Shown: piece after piece, positions 53,304 through 63,651 of the stretch
Numbering within the stretch: the first letter of the stretch is position 1
Layout: each line of letters starts with the position of its first letter
NCBI GenBank assembly: GCA_023213315.1
Contig: JAKCPI010015884.1
Coordinates: 45,897-109,896, forward strand
DNA: 64,000 nt
DNA from: Euborellia annulipes
Lineage: Eukaryota > Arthropoda > Insecta > Dermaptera > Anisolabididae
Direction: 5' to 3'
Notes under the pieces: generated by a model
Database searches by the model: none
The model's input: only the letters and a program-made list of their open reading frames with translations
Told to the model about the DNA's origin: nothing
Made by a program: the position numbers and the translations under genes

Positions 53304-54100
53304 TGTTAGATAATGAATAAAGAATATGAAATTTTAAAATTCTTAATGATCTTAATGATATTATGTCTGGTAATATTTAAAATAAGATAAATATTCTAAA
53401 AGTAAAGCGAAATTAAATAAATAATCTAATTTTAGTCGAAAGTTTCTAGAATTGAAGGGGTCGGGCTCAGATAGTGCTATCCCACAAATATATAGTTTTG
53501 TGATATTCCAATTTTAAACTTTGGAAACAAACACCAAATACCAAATGGTGCAACTATTACAGACCTTTGCTCAATGGAGCTGTAAAGTTTGTTAATAATT
53601 GTCGGCCATAATAAAAGAGCAAGGAGCAACCAACCAAGTAAGCAAGTGGGTTAGCACTATCTGCAGTCGAACCCTTCAATTATTACAATTAGGGATGTCT
53701 ATTTAAAGGGAACTCTATGGATTGACCACCGTAAATGGTTGCCTACGCGCAAGGCTCCAAAGACAGATACCCTTAAGGTGAGACTAAATAATGTGTACAG
53801 GCAGCCAAATTTGTAACGTTTCAGATATTTTCTTAAAGTACCTTTTAGAAATATAATGACTATTTTAAAAATAGGCCTAATATAAAAATCAATATTAACC
53901 TATTGTTTCAATATATTTAAAAAGATGTTGATTATACTGTTTATATTCAGAAATTTTAACTGGAGATGGAAGAATAAACATTTGGTTCGAAACGTTTCTA
54001 TAAAGAAATATTAAACATTTCCAATAGTTTTAGGCCTATACATGAATAAAAATTCAAAATTTTCAAGATATATTTTTTTTTTTTAATTTCTTGACTATAA
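53304..54100. other. Gene-free stretch
   Basis: No gene. 53600-53800 is GC-balanced ('gagcaaggagcaaccaacca', 'tctgcagtcgaacccttcaa') and shares 'agcaaccaaccaag' with 54136-54150. A B-box-like cgaaccc may mark a decayed SINE. Confidence 0.35.
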
Positions 54101-54104
54101 TTGG

Positions 54105-54480
54105 GATCCCATCTGCATGTAGAGGAGAGAGCAAGTAGCAACCAACCAAGCAAGCAAGCAAAGCAAGCACACACTTGCATGTGGACACAAAGTTTGGTTC
54201 GTTTGTCGTTTGTGACTTGTGGCGTCATCTGGGCGTGCATTCGTTCTCGCCTATCACCTGTGACCTGATGAATATTCACGAGTGAATACATTAAAATACT
54301 AGAAAAACAATTTATATATATATATATATATATATAGGTAGTAAATATTGTAGTCGGCAAACGTCATCGAGCTCCGCAAACGTCATCGTGTCATGCCGAG
54401 GTCCTAATTACAGATGGCGGCTTATCCGTCCGACGATCACAGGACATATGACCGTGACCAATGACTCTTTAATATATACA
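54105..54480. other. Repeat-free island with (TA)n
   Basis: Unrepeated GC-balanced sequence ('ggttcgtttgtcgtttgtga', 'cgttctcgcctatcacctgt', 'acgtcatcgagctccgcaaa', 'acgtcatcgtgtcatgccga'), containing (AAGC)n at 54150-54170, (TA)n at 54313-54338, and a short direct repeat CAAACGTCATCG (two copies). A 120-codon minus frame crosses it but includes the (TA)n and has no domain. Confidence 0.35.
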
Positions 54481-55009
54481 GAACAGATAGAGAGAGGGAG
54501 AGTAACGTATATGCAAATCTTTCGGGAAAAAATTTTTGTAGTCTCATGTTAACTGTTTGGACCGGAAGAGCAAAATTTTATATTTTAGAATGCAGATAAA
54601 TTCTCTCTAAGTAAATATATGATTTAATATTGTTTTATATTTTATCACCATTCTTGAAGTCCTGAAGAGATAAATGCCCGCTCTTTGAATTGCCCGAAAT
54701 ATTTTTACCAGGAAATTACAGCTGCTCTTAGAAGCGGATAAAGAGCTGCTTAGGGCAGTCGGAAGGATGCCGTTTCTATGTAGACCCTATAAATGATAGA
54801 CGTTTGAGAATACGAGATTTTTTGGTAAATAAAAATATTTAATCCTCAAGTCTGGCCTTGATTTAACGATTAAATCAAACTACAAACTAGTCTCAGGAAA
54901 CTCCACCAGATTGAATTGGTGCTTTATAGAAATGATATAAAGAAGAATTGTTTCTCATGGACCATTCGTTGCAAGGCAGAAATAATTAAATCTATAATAT
55001 GAAGAAAGT

Positions 55010-55320
55010 ATTTACTAAAAAGTCTGAAGAGAATTGTTCAAAGAAAAATGGAAAGGATTCCTTTATAAAAAGAGCAAAATATGAATTCTCCAAAATATGC
55101 AACTAAAAGACTGCTGAAATTGCTCCTAAAAGAATATAACATTTCTTTCTTAAAATACTCTCTGGGATATCTTACTCTCTGGAGACCAACTAATTGGCCG
55201 CCAGCCTACAAGATGGACTGGCGATTCCAAGAAATTTGTTTGAAAAGACTTCAATGAACAAGAAAGAAATTCTCCTGAGTGGCAACTGAAAGAGATATAA
55301 TTTATTAGGAGGAGAAGTTT
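55010..55320 (+). pseudogene. Decayed LINE reverse-transcriptase C-terminus
   Basis: In one frame KRIVQRKMERI (about 55017-55050) matches the (T)QRxMER(xML) stretch found after the RT domain in many animal LINE ORF2 proteins. Further on, in another frame, GRQPTRWTGDSKKFV (about 55197-55242) matches GRPPTRWxDDxKK, followed after a stop by EWQLKE in place of the usual W-rich end. Spacing between the two blocks is right for that protein. Several frameshifts and stops separate them, so it is inactive. Family (RTE, Jockey or CR1-like) cannot be fixed. Confidence 0.5.
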
Positions 55321-55334
55321 GTAATTAAATAATA

Positions 55335-55602
55335 TATGCCCATTTGCACCAAAACATCTTTGATCTTAAGCTCGCCTTGAGCATCCCAAAGCCTAAAAAG
55401 CGAAATGTAGCATTTCACCTATTCATATATTATATACCGGTATAGAATATATATTTTTTTGAAATAAATTTAACTTATTATTATTTATGCTGTGTAGGGA
55501 CAAGAGGATCTTAAGATCCGATTTCCTGATTTGAAATTAAATTGAAAGTAAGAATTGTAAGACGAGCTTAAGATCTAAGATGTTTTGATGCAAACGGGGG
55601 AT
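55335..55602. mobile_element. Palindromic MITE
   Basis: Arms of about 36 bp: 'catttgcaccaaaacatctt', 'tgatcttaagctcg' and the complement 'cgagcttaagatctaagatg', 'ttttgatgcaaacg'. The interior includes TACCGGTATA. No ORF. It lies directly after the LINE relic. Confidence 0.65.
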
Positions 55603-56848
55603 GATGAATCTTTCGTTGTCAACATTGCTCAAGAGTTATAAACGAAATCTAAATATGCTTTAGGCCTGTTTATAATTTTTATACAACAAACTGAAAATTT
55701 TCCTCAAAAATTCCAGGATTACTGACAAAGATTTTTGATTGAAAAATAAATAAATATAGGCGAATAATGCATATTCAACTTATTTATTTTAGTTCTTTTT
55801 ATAATATTACTTATCATTATTCTCCACTGCTACGACGACGTTTTGGGATTTTGTTAAGGGGGAGGGGATTTTATTAAACGTAATTTATTTACTAATTTAG
55901 CAATTAGTTCATTTTAAATAGATACGTCCCATTAGGCTGTTTGGGTTAGTATCTCAATATTTTTTTAAATTAAACCCTATTAAAATATAAAACTATTTTT
56001 TTCTATTTCAGTCTTCTTTAATTAAGCACATATGAAAAATGTACCTTGGCATGACGCCTGGCATAATTTAGACTCATTTTGTCCGTGAAACAAATTGTGG
56101 CTTCCGAGAAGTGTTAAGAGCCTGTGAGAGAGGTTTGCGTGTTCGAAACCCTAAACGCAATCTGATCCAAAATAAATCCAACCTGGACGAAAGGATAAAC
56201 AAACTCTCAAACTAGAGAGTGTGAGAGAGAAAAACAAAAGAAAATATTAGAATTTGTAATTTCAGCTTCAAAATGTTTATTATTATCATATTATTATTTT
56301 ATTTTAAAAATAAGTCAGGGAATCTTTATAGAACAGGGACTGAATCTCAAAATAAAAACATTTTGGTTTGAATGACTTTGTTGCTGGTTCTTGGGGGGTA
56401 TAAATTTGTTCGTTCTTGTTTACTTGAATCTATGTATCACCAATTGTGAGCCCTTGAGGAAATTCTTATTTATGATTTCAGAAATAATTAATCTTAAAAT
56501 TCATTTGAGTTTTTTCGACATAAGAGTTTTCTTTAATTTTTTTGCTTGGGGATGAAGGAGAAAAGTTTTTTTTGTCCAAACAGACTAAAGTCTATTTACC
56601 GTCAATTTTATTTCATTATTTTGAAATATTTTAATTAAAATAAGATGAAATTAAAATGAAATCAGAACCCTTGGAAACGGAAGAAGAGGGGGGCAAAACC
56701 ATACCTCATAAGTAATACCACTGGGTGTATTTCAACTTGTTTTCTTTGACCATTTTTAATTTATTGTTCTCTCAACAACATTTTATTTGTTAAACAAAAG
56801 TTATACAAATTCCCATTGGAAAAGTCAATAATACTTAAATTTTTACTA
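55603..56848. other. Gene-free stretch, one possible SINE
   Basis: No gene. 56105-56200 ('gtgttaagagcctgtgagag', 'ttgcgtgttcgaaaccctaa', 'aaataaatccaacctggacg') has a B-box-like GTTCGAAACC and may be a decayed tRNA-derived SINE. The rest is A/T-rich. Confidence 0.35.
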
Positions 56849-56856
56849 TGCAAGAA

Positions 56857-57047
56857 CAGGGCCGCATCTAGGGGGGGGGGCAGTGGGGGCATGTGCCCCG
56901 GTCGACAGATATCAGGGGGCGGCAATTAAAGAAAGATTTTCTAAAAAAAAAAAGGTAAAATGATATGAATGTTGTATAGAAAATTTTAAAAAGGGGGCGG
57001 CAAATTAAATTTTGCCCCTCCTAAAAAATCTCCTAGTTCCGGCTTTG
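56857..57047. mobile_element. hAT-like miniature element, 191 bp
   Basis: Ends CAGGGCCGCATCTAGG and CTAGTTCCGGCTTTG. Perfect 8-bp duplication tgcaagaa (56849-56856, 57048-57055). Reverse-complement relative of 31667-31851. Confidence 0.85.
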
Positions 57048-57257
57048 TGCAAGAATGTAAGGTTTTTATTATTTTTCCCTTTTCGGTGTCTCCCAGAAAA
57101 CCGCACGTGTGCCACCGCCCACCTCGTACACGCCTTAGGCCGGCCCTGCTCACTCCAACTCTTGTCTGATACAGTCTTAAATACAGTATTTCTATACTCT
57201 ATTGTTATTGTATTAGCACTTACGAACAAAACAATGCAACGACGCTTTATTTTACTA

Positions 57258-58172
57258 CCCTGGTAGGAACACACAATTGGGCCAAGCCTCGGACCAGGCT
57301 TGGACCAATCGTGCCGAGCATTGGGCGAGGTTTGGCGCAAGCCTTGTCTAACCATTGGGCTAGGCTTGGTCCAAGCCTTGGAATGATAACAATGTACCCA
57401 GCCTTGGGAATCAAAAAAACCAAGGTTGGCCCAAGCCTCGAGAATCAAAAAAACCAAGGTTGGCCCAAGCCTTGGAAAACAAAAAAATGGATGGTCGATC
57501 CAAGCCTCGAGGAAAAAAAAAGTTGTTTCTCGAGAGATTTGAACTCGAGCTTTTTGGTTTTGTTTGTCATTTGTCAATGCCTTTACGCTCTCGTACACAG
57601 TTGTTATATTGATATGACTCTCTTTTAAGCTATTTGATTTGCCTTTTATTTTAGCTAAATAAACTTTATCAAACAATCACCAGATTTAAAATATATATTA
57701 CTGTTTTTTTCAATTAATAGTACTTGATTTAATTTAATTTTTTTTTTTTTAATTACATGATGGGTCAATTAAGCATTGGGCCAAGCCTCGGTCCAGGCTT
57801 GGTCCATTCGTCTTCCCAAGGCTCGGTTTAATACTATTGGGCCAAGCCTGGTCCGAGGCTTGATCCAAGGCTTGGCCCAATGGTATTATATTATTAAACC
57901 GAGCCTTGGGTAGTGACCATTGGGCCAAGCCTCGGACCAGGCTTGGTCCAATCGTCTTCCCAAGGCTCGGTTTAATAATATAATAACATTGGGCCAAGCC
58001 TTGGATCAAGCCTCGGACCAGGCTTGGCCCAATAGTATTAAACCGAGCCTTGGGAAGACGAATGGACCAAGCCTCGGACCAGGCTTGGCCCAATGGTCAC
58101 TACTCAAGGCTCGGCAAATGACAACTGGCCCAAGGTTCGGCCAATTGTCAGCATTGGCAATTCCTACCAGGG
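57258..58172. mobile_element. TA-flanked element of CCAAGCCT/GGCTTGG subrepeats
   Basis: 915 bp with ends CCCTGGTAGGAA and TTCCTACCAGGG, flanked by TA (57256-57257, 58173-58174). Both flanks (57258-57500 and 57770-58172) are dense arrays of TTGGGCCAAGCCTCGG and GACCAGGCTTGG, partly palindromic, in both orientations. The long open frames across it on both strands (repeats such as GPSLVRGLAQ and KPSLGKT) are translation products of these subrepeats. Superfamily not recognised; similar GGCC-rich elements exist in other invertebrates by my recollection. Confidence 0.75.
57525..57610 (-). repeat. tRNA-like insertion inside the TA-flanked element
   Basis: Minus strand 'acgagagcgtaaaggcattg' (A-box-like) and 'gctcgagttcaaatctctcg' (B-box GAGTTCAAATC). 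It is followed by A/T-rich sequence to about 57760, after which the GGCC subrepeats resume. Likely a SINE remnant. Confidence 0.35.
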
Positions 58173-59357
58173 TACAATTTCAATCATTCTCCTCAAATAT
58201 TTTTTTATATATAGGTCTACTTCTAAAGAAAAGTAACAAATAAATAATTAGCAGCCAGTTATCAAGGAAATTTATTTATTTCGGTCTCTTATCGCGACCT
58301 TCTTCAAATTTTATGGTATAATAATTTTTTTTCCAGTTCCGTTGTTGGCTTCTCCAAACATCACCTTCAATAAATCATGTTTTAATTCCAAAAATAATTT
58401 AAAATAAAAGACAATGTTAATATCAAAAATATTTTATTATTTGTATTTTACAATTACATAATTATATGTATGCATCTGCATCTAAGCTAGATTCATGGGA
58501 AACAAAAAATTAATTTCAATGATCCAAATTTTTCAAATATCTTGTTGGATAGAATTTCGAAAATCTTTTAAGCCACCAATATATTTTTATGATACTCATT
58601 CGTCTTTTTTTCTTAATATAAAAACTCTCTCCACCATAGATTTAAAAAAATTCTAAATAAATCTAATATTATAGTTTTTATTTTCCATTTCTAATTTATT
58701 CGTTCTCTAAATTTATTATTAGTCTTAACAGGCTTAACAAAACTAAAACTCAGTTAACAGCAACTCAACAAATTTCATTAAACTTGTACCGATATTTCAT
58801 TTCCATCTTAAAACGTTTGCTTTTGCTTTAATAAAGCTTTTCTAAGTTATTCGCCTGAAGTTAAAGTTTTAGCTTTAAAACACATTCATTAAATACTCTC
58901 TCGCTCCTCCCCCCCACCCCCACACTCCTCCATCAAAGCAAAAACCTCTCATTCTTTGGATTAAAGTTTTTTATTTTATTGGTGGCTTGAAAGAATTCCA
59001 AACCATCGTTTAAAGAAATCTTAGGGAATACTTGCTGGGATAGGGAAATTTAAGTTTTTAGAGTTATTTCAATTCACGATATTTTTGAAAAAATTCTAAA
59101 AAAATATAGGCCTATATACTGTATATATTTCATAAGAAATTGAGATAAGGGGAGCTTTTAATTTACAGTTATTTAAAATCTAGAAAAAAAAAAAGAAAAT
59201 TAGAAATTTTATATAAGAAAAATAATCCCTTATTTTCCTTTACAAATTTTCATTAAGTGAGTGAGAAATGTTATTCTAAATTAATTGTTAGCCAGTCGAA
59301 CAGAGGGATGGAAAGCAGAGAGGCAGGGAGTCTTCTAAGCACGATAAAGTGAGAAGA
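58173..59357. other. Gene-free AT-rich stretch
   Basis: No gene. At 58275-58315 the minus strand reads 'gaagaaggtcgcgataagag' then ACCGAAAT, another copy of the retroelement end motif. The rest is A/T-rich with a C-run at 58909-58925. Confidence 0.4.
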
Positions 59358-59535
59358 GTCCTCGGGTCTTGGTGTAGTGGTTAGCGTGTTAGCCATCTGT
59401 ACCAAGGGTCACGGGTTCGTCTCAAGCGACAAAAATTTATTTCAATTTAATTGTCTACCAATAAATTGAAATAAATAGAGACCGGGTATAAATGGCCTCC
59501 GATGTAGAAAAGGACCTTAAATAAATTTAAAAAAA
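59358..59535 (+). mobile_element. S2 tRNA-derived SINE
   Basis: 'ctcgggtcttggtgtagtgg' (A-box TTGGTGTAGTGG), 'ccaagggtcacgggttcgtc' (B-box GGGTTCG), then 'aagcgacaaaaatttatttc', inverted 'tctaccaataaattgaaata', 'tataaatggcctccgatgta' and an A-rich end. Defines S2 at about 178 bp. Confidence 0.75.
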
Positions 59536-59764
59536 AGTGGGTGAGTAGAATCCGAGATTGACTGGAGGCATTATGAATGGAGTTTTACATTATTAATATA
59601 GGCTGAAGTAAAGTTAAATATTAAGAAAAAGGAATAAAAATAATTATTAATTTTTTTTTCACCTTATTATTTTATTTAGATGTTAAATTTTTTTAAAACA
59701 TACTATCAATACTAATATATTTTTTTGAAAATTTTTTAATTGTATTAGACAAAATGTATTATTT

Positions 59765-59977
59765 CTACAATAGTCGCCCTCGGGGAGGGAGAGTTGACTA
59801 ATCCAAAGGTTGGAGTATGTTGCAAGAAATGGTAAATAAGGCCTGGACCCCATATATGTTATTTTACGATATCAAAAACTATATGGTGAGTTGCGAAAAG
59901 ACTGTATGAATGTGTGTGTGAGTGTGAGTGTGAATGAGAAAAAGTGTGAATGTTTTTTAAAAAAATAAAAAAAAAAA
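59765..59977 (+). mobile_element. S1 SINE 3' half
   Basis: From about 59838 'gcctggaccccatatatgtt', 'gagttgcgaaaagactgtat', GTGTGTGAGTGTGAGTGTGA and 'aatgttttttaaaaaaat' match the S1 body and tail in plus orientation. Preceded by 'cgccctcggggagggagag', also seen in part at 60220, of unknown origin. Confidence 0.6.
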
Positions 59978-59995
59978 AACTACAATAAAGATCAG

Positions 59996-60152
59996 CCCTC
60001 GAGCCTTGATGCAGTGGTTAGCGTGCTGGTCAAGGGTCGCGGGTTCGCATTCCGTCTCATGCGACAATTTATTTCAATTTAAATGACTACCAATAAACAG
60101 AAATGGCCTCCGATGCAGAAAAAGTCCTTAAATAAATTTAAAAAAAAATAAA
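59996..60152 (+). mobile_element. S2 tRNA-derived SINE
   Basis: 'cctcgagccttgatgcagtg' (A-box), 'caagggtcgcgggttcgcat' (B-box), 'ccgtctcatgcgacaattta', 'aatggcctccgatgcagaaa' and a poly-A-rich end. Confidence 0.75.
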
Positions 60153-61221
60153 ATAAAAGATAAAGTATTTAGAAAAATTTTCTAAATTATAATTGAAATG
60201 GTGGCTTTGAATGCACTCCCTCAACTGTCGCCCTAAGGAAGAGAGCAATGAGCCACTCGAAACGTCGAAGAAAAAATAAATTTTGTTTAATATCTTGTCT
60301 GCCTGCAATCTCACCATTTCATTTATTTATTTATTTATTTAAAAGATTGTTGGCTAATTTAAAAGATTTTTACCATCGATCTAGAGTCAATTATACAGCA
60401 AGAGCCACAAAAAGACCGATATTTAAAATTAGAGTTAGTAGCAGGCCTATTACGTGTGTCCCCTTTCGTGTCCTATTGATTATAAATCACGTTGATTTCT
60501 ATTTTATTCCCTCCGATCATCCAGGAAGGTGACTCGACAGATTCCATAATGAGTTTTTGAATTTTTAAATTTTTTTTTTTTTTTTTTTCAATTTGCCAAC
60601 CATTAGAAATATAAGAATAAATGAGAAACGGATCTCTATTGTTTTAAAAAAAGTTTTAAATACTCTTTACCTGAACAATAGATTTGATTTATTATTATTT
60701 ATAGTTTTAGTTTTATGACTTGTGATCATCAATTCTATATGATTTCAAAAGAATAAATTAACAATTTGATTAGGAATAAAGAAAGGAAAAAATAATAATT
60801 TTTACTTTAATTTTTTTTTTTAAGTATAATCCTCTAGATGTAAAGATCTTGCTTCACGTTCTTAAGGGTCAGCGGTCCGCTTATTAGCGGCAAAATTTAT
60901 TTAAATTATAATTTATTAACTTACAACAAATGTCTCTGAATGCTTTCTAAAATAATTTTTAAAATATCTTAAGTGTTAACTACTATCTCGGTCGTCTAAA
61001 AAAGTAATCTAATAAAAATCAAAACTTACCCTTATATAGGCCTACTCGTTAAACCAGTTAAGTTTCAAAAGTTGATTAAACTAAAGAAATATGAAATTTC
61101 ATAAAAATCCATTTAGGCGACTTCTTCGGTTTTATGATAGCCATAATCATTGTTATAAAAATTTTTACTTTAAATTTATCGTTGGTAATATTATCAGCAA
61201 ATGGTCGGTCTGGGCTTGTAT
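60153..61221. other. Gene-free stretch with motif
   Basis: No gene. 60225-60272 ('ccctaaggaagagagcaatg', 'agccactcgaaacgtcgaag', A-rich) is another copy of the GAAACGTCG end motif. 60350-60540 is GC-balanced and unrepeated. 60840-60930 may be a decayed SINE ('agggtcagcggtccgcttat'). Confidence 0.4.
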
Positions 61222-61471
61222 GTCCAAAATTTAAGTAGAAGATGAAATTTTACAGAAACTTGTTCTAAACGAATCCAAAAAAGTGGTTTTCGCCAAATAG
61301 TCTGTCTGTGTTCAATTTAAAGCATGTAGGAATTGAGCTAGGAGATTGAAATTTTATATTTAATTAGGCACAGGGGGGGATACAGGGGGGGGGGGGGGGT
61401 AGGGGGTCGCCCAAAAAATTAAAAAATAAAAAATAAAAATAAATGTAGGGAAGGGGAAAAAAAAAAGGGGG

Positions 61472-61509
<38 letters not shown>

Positions 61510-61895
61510 TTAGGCACCACCCTAGGGCGTGAAAATAAGCTTTTAATCAAAATCAGCCAAAAAGTACTAGTACTTTACTGATGTATTTTTTCTGTTTTTT
61601 TTTTCCGATGTTCTCAAAATTCGATCCAACGATTTTGATTAAAATTCATAAATCAATTAACTTATTTTTTAGATGCTCTTTGATTTCATATAAAGATAGG
61701 AGAAATGGTTGCCATGGTAACAAAATGTAAATATGTTCCCATACTTATAAATTTTACATCTTGAAATTCGAATGTACTGTACTGTCGAAAACTAAATATA
61801 TGTCGACACAAAAAATCTGGTGGGAACACAACTTTCGATTATCGAAGGTAAGAGAAAGTTGTGTGCTCTGCGACATTCACACCAGATTTTTTTTT
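61222..61895 (-). mobile_element. Family A element, nearly complete, with insertion
   Basis: 'aaaaagtggttttcgccaaa', 'gagctaggagattgaaattt', AGTACTAGTACTT at 61563-61576, 'ggttgccatggtaacaaaat', 'cgaaaactaaatatatgtcg', and the large hairpin 61813-61895 ('cacaactttcgattatcgaa' / 'aaggtaagagaaagttgtg'). Interrupted at 61371-61509 by a G/C-run insertion. A 95-codon frame at the right end is not conserved. Confidence 0.75.
61371..61509. mobile_element. Tiny G-run/C-run insertion, 139 bp
   Basis: Starts CAGGGGGGGATACAGG and ends in an approximately 30-C run plus G. Flanked by a 7-bp duplication ttaggca (61364-61370, 61510-61516; one more base differs or matches depending on the boundary). CAGGGG start and near-8-bp duplication suggest a hAT-like miniature element that has gained homopolymers. 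Strong potential for G-quadruplex or hairpin folding. Confidence 0.6.
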
Positions 61896-62099
61896 ATTAA
61901 ATATGAAAGAAAATCAAGGGATGCCCAACCTCAAAAGGGGTTGGATAATGGACCATTCACCAAATCTATTCAAAACAATGTTTCATTTCTAAATGCAAAA
62001 ATTGTTTACTCAAGCAAAAACCCTCTCCCCCCGATTATGATTCGATAATAAAACTAAATCTAAAGCCATTTCTTCTTTTTTTTTTGTGAAAAGGAAAAT

Positions 62100-62640
62100 T
62101 AAGATGACCCGACGGAGACGAGAGTCCACCTCAGGGTCGTTTTTTCCGTCAAGACAATATTTCCCCTAGAGTTCATTTGTTGGTAAAGATTTATCCTCTT
62201 CGCCGCTCATCTTTATTCTATCTCCTCTAGAGAGAGAGAGAGAGAGAGAGAGGCGCTGTTATTTTTTATATCCTGCGTTTTATTGTTATTTTCAATTTTT
62301 TCCACTCTGTTATTCCTTCTTCTTCTTCTGGCTCTTCTTCTCCTTCTTCTATTTCTTCTTTCTAGTTGGTTCTTTTATGTTCCATCAGCCTGAGTTTCCG
62401 GTGTTCCATTATATTGCCTCGCGGATCAACCGGCCAAAGATGAGCCACTATAAATCAAAATAGCCCTAGAGAGGGTGGCTTGGTTTCATTTCCTCTTTTG
62501 ATATCGACCGATGATAATAAGATCAATCAATCTTGGTCCTGTATCTAATTACATGTGGGTGAGGTTGAGTTGCGTTCTTCCTTATCAGCCAGCGCTCGTT
62601 ACGCCTTTTTATTTATTTATTTCTTAAGGGATGTTCTTTT
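62100..62640. other. Repeat-free island with (GA)n
   Basis: Unrepeated GC-balanced block: 'gacccgacggagacgagagt', (GA)n at 62228-62252, CT-rich 62310-62360, 'cgcggatcaaccggccaaag', 'tggtcctgtatctaattaca', 'ttatcagccagcgctcgtta'. Same pattern (GA tract next to unique sequence with TAATTA) as at 32160-32760. No ORF of note. Candidate regulatory DNA. Confidence 0.35.
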
Positions 62641-62837
62641 TCTTTATCTATACTCTGTTTAGGAGATTTAATGAGGAAAACATCTTTTAATTTTTATCTT
62701 TATCTAATATTATATATATTTTCTTATTTTGGGGCCGAACTAAGACCTGAACTTCTTCAGTTTCCCCGATATCAAACTTCACTTATTAAAGAAATACTCG
62801 AGTTAATTAGCCAGTCAATATGATCCTTTAAGATAGC

Positions 62838-63058
62838 AGTTTGTGTTTATGGTTGGGCAAAATTGCGCCCTCTGGACTCGAAGCATGCAGAATTTAAGAT
62901 CTTTTCATAATCAATGAAAATCTAATTCCATTATTATAATAGGCGGATATGAGATGTTGTGTTTTTTGGGCCAGCGAACTAGGGTAAAGATAGTCCATCC
63001 GCAGCGAAAGCATGGAGGTCCTGTTCGAGTCCAATTTTGCTCAATCATAAACACAAAC
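62838..63058. repeat. Inverted repeat with tRNA-like sequence
   Basis: Arms 'gtttgtgtttatggttgggc' ... and 'gctcaatcataaacacaaac' (about 27 bp). The interior right part is tRNA-like: 'gcgaactagggtaaagatag' and 'gtcctgttcgagtccaattt' (B-box GTTCGAGTCC). The left arm continues with 'ggactcgaa', the complement of that B-box, so two opposite SINE ends probably formed the hairpin. Confidence 0.5.
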
Positions 63059-63192
63059 CCTATCTACCTTTAATTTTTAGAATATTTTAAAATACAAAAA
63101 TTTTAAAATAAAAAAATTAGGTCTAACAAGACCGATTCAGATTCATTTATAAATATTTAGAAATAATAATTTTTGTTAATTTTTATATTTTA

Positions 63193-63600
63193 AATAACTA
63201 GGATGTAAATGGATCCCCGTTTATTTGCCCGAAGTGCCTAAGGCACACACCTCAAACCCAACCTGCCTCTGGCTGCAGCCATCTAACGGCTCCCCGTGAA
63301 GTTACATCATTTCCTATCTCTAACTCCTCCTCCTGCGTTCATTTCTAGCTAGTGAACTAATCCTTATTTCTGATTTCACCCGGCTCCTTTTATTCAACCT
63401 CTTCTATGCTAGAGAGGATGTTCTGGTTTGAAGGGACTCCCTCAGCAACGGCATGTAGCCTACTCCTTTCGAAGAATGCATCACTGAGAGGGAACCTTCT
63501 TTACGTCCCTTCCACAGGACGGGATGTCACAGCTTCTCGTAGAGTTCCTCGGGGCTATTGTGGTGTGGTGAGATCCAAAATTCCAATCCAGTGCCTGCCT
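63193..63600 (+). repeat. Repeat F, plus copy
   Basis: 'acctgcctctggctgcagcc', 'aactcctcctcctgcgttca', 'aagaatgcatcactgagagg', 'cacaggacgggatgtcacag'. Matches 34965-35375 reversed. One 104-codon frame begins at 63406 but is not shared by the other copy. Confidence 0.65.
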
Positions 63601-63651
63601 GAGGATTTGTTTACATTAAATAAATATTTTTTTTTATTTAATGAAAAAATT

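Noticed and set aside
53998..54360. 120-codon minus-strand frame
   Set aside because: Its start is the translation of a (TA)n microsatellite and no domain is recognisable.
57005..57676. Longest open frame in the window, 223 codons on the minus strand
   Set aside because: It runs through a hAT-like miniature element, a spacer and the GGCC subrepeat array; the protein is a mixture of repeat translations with no domain.
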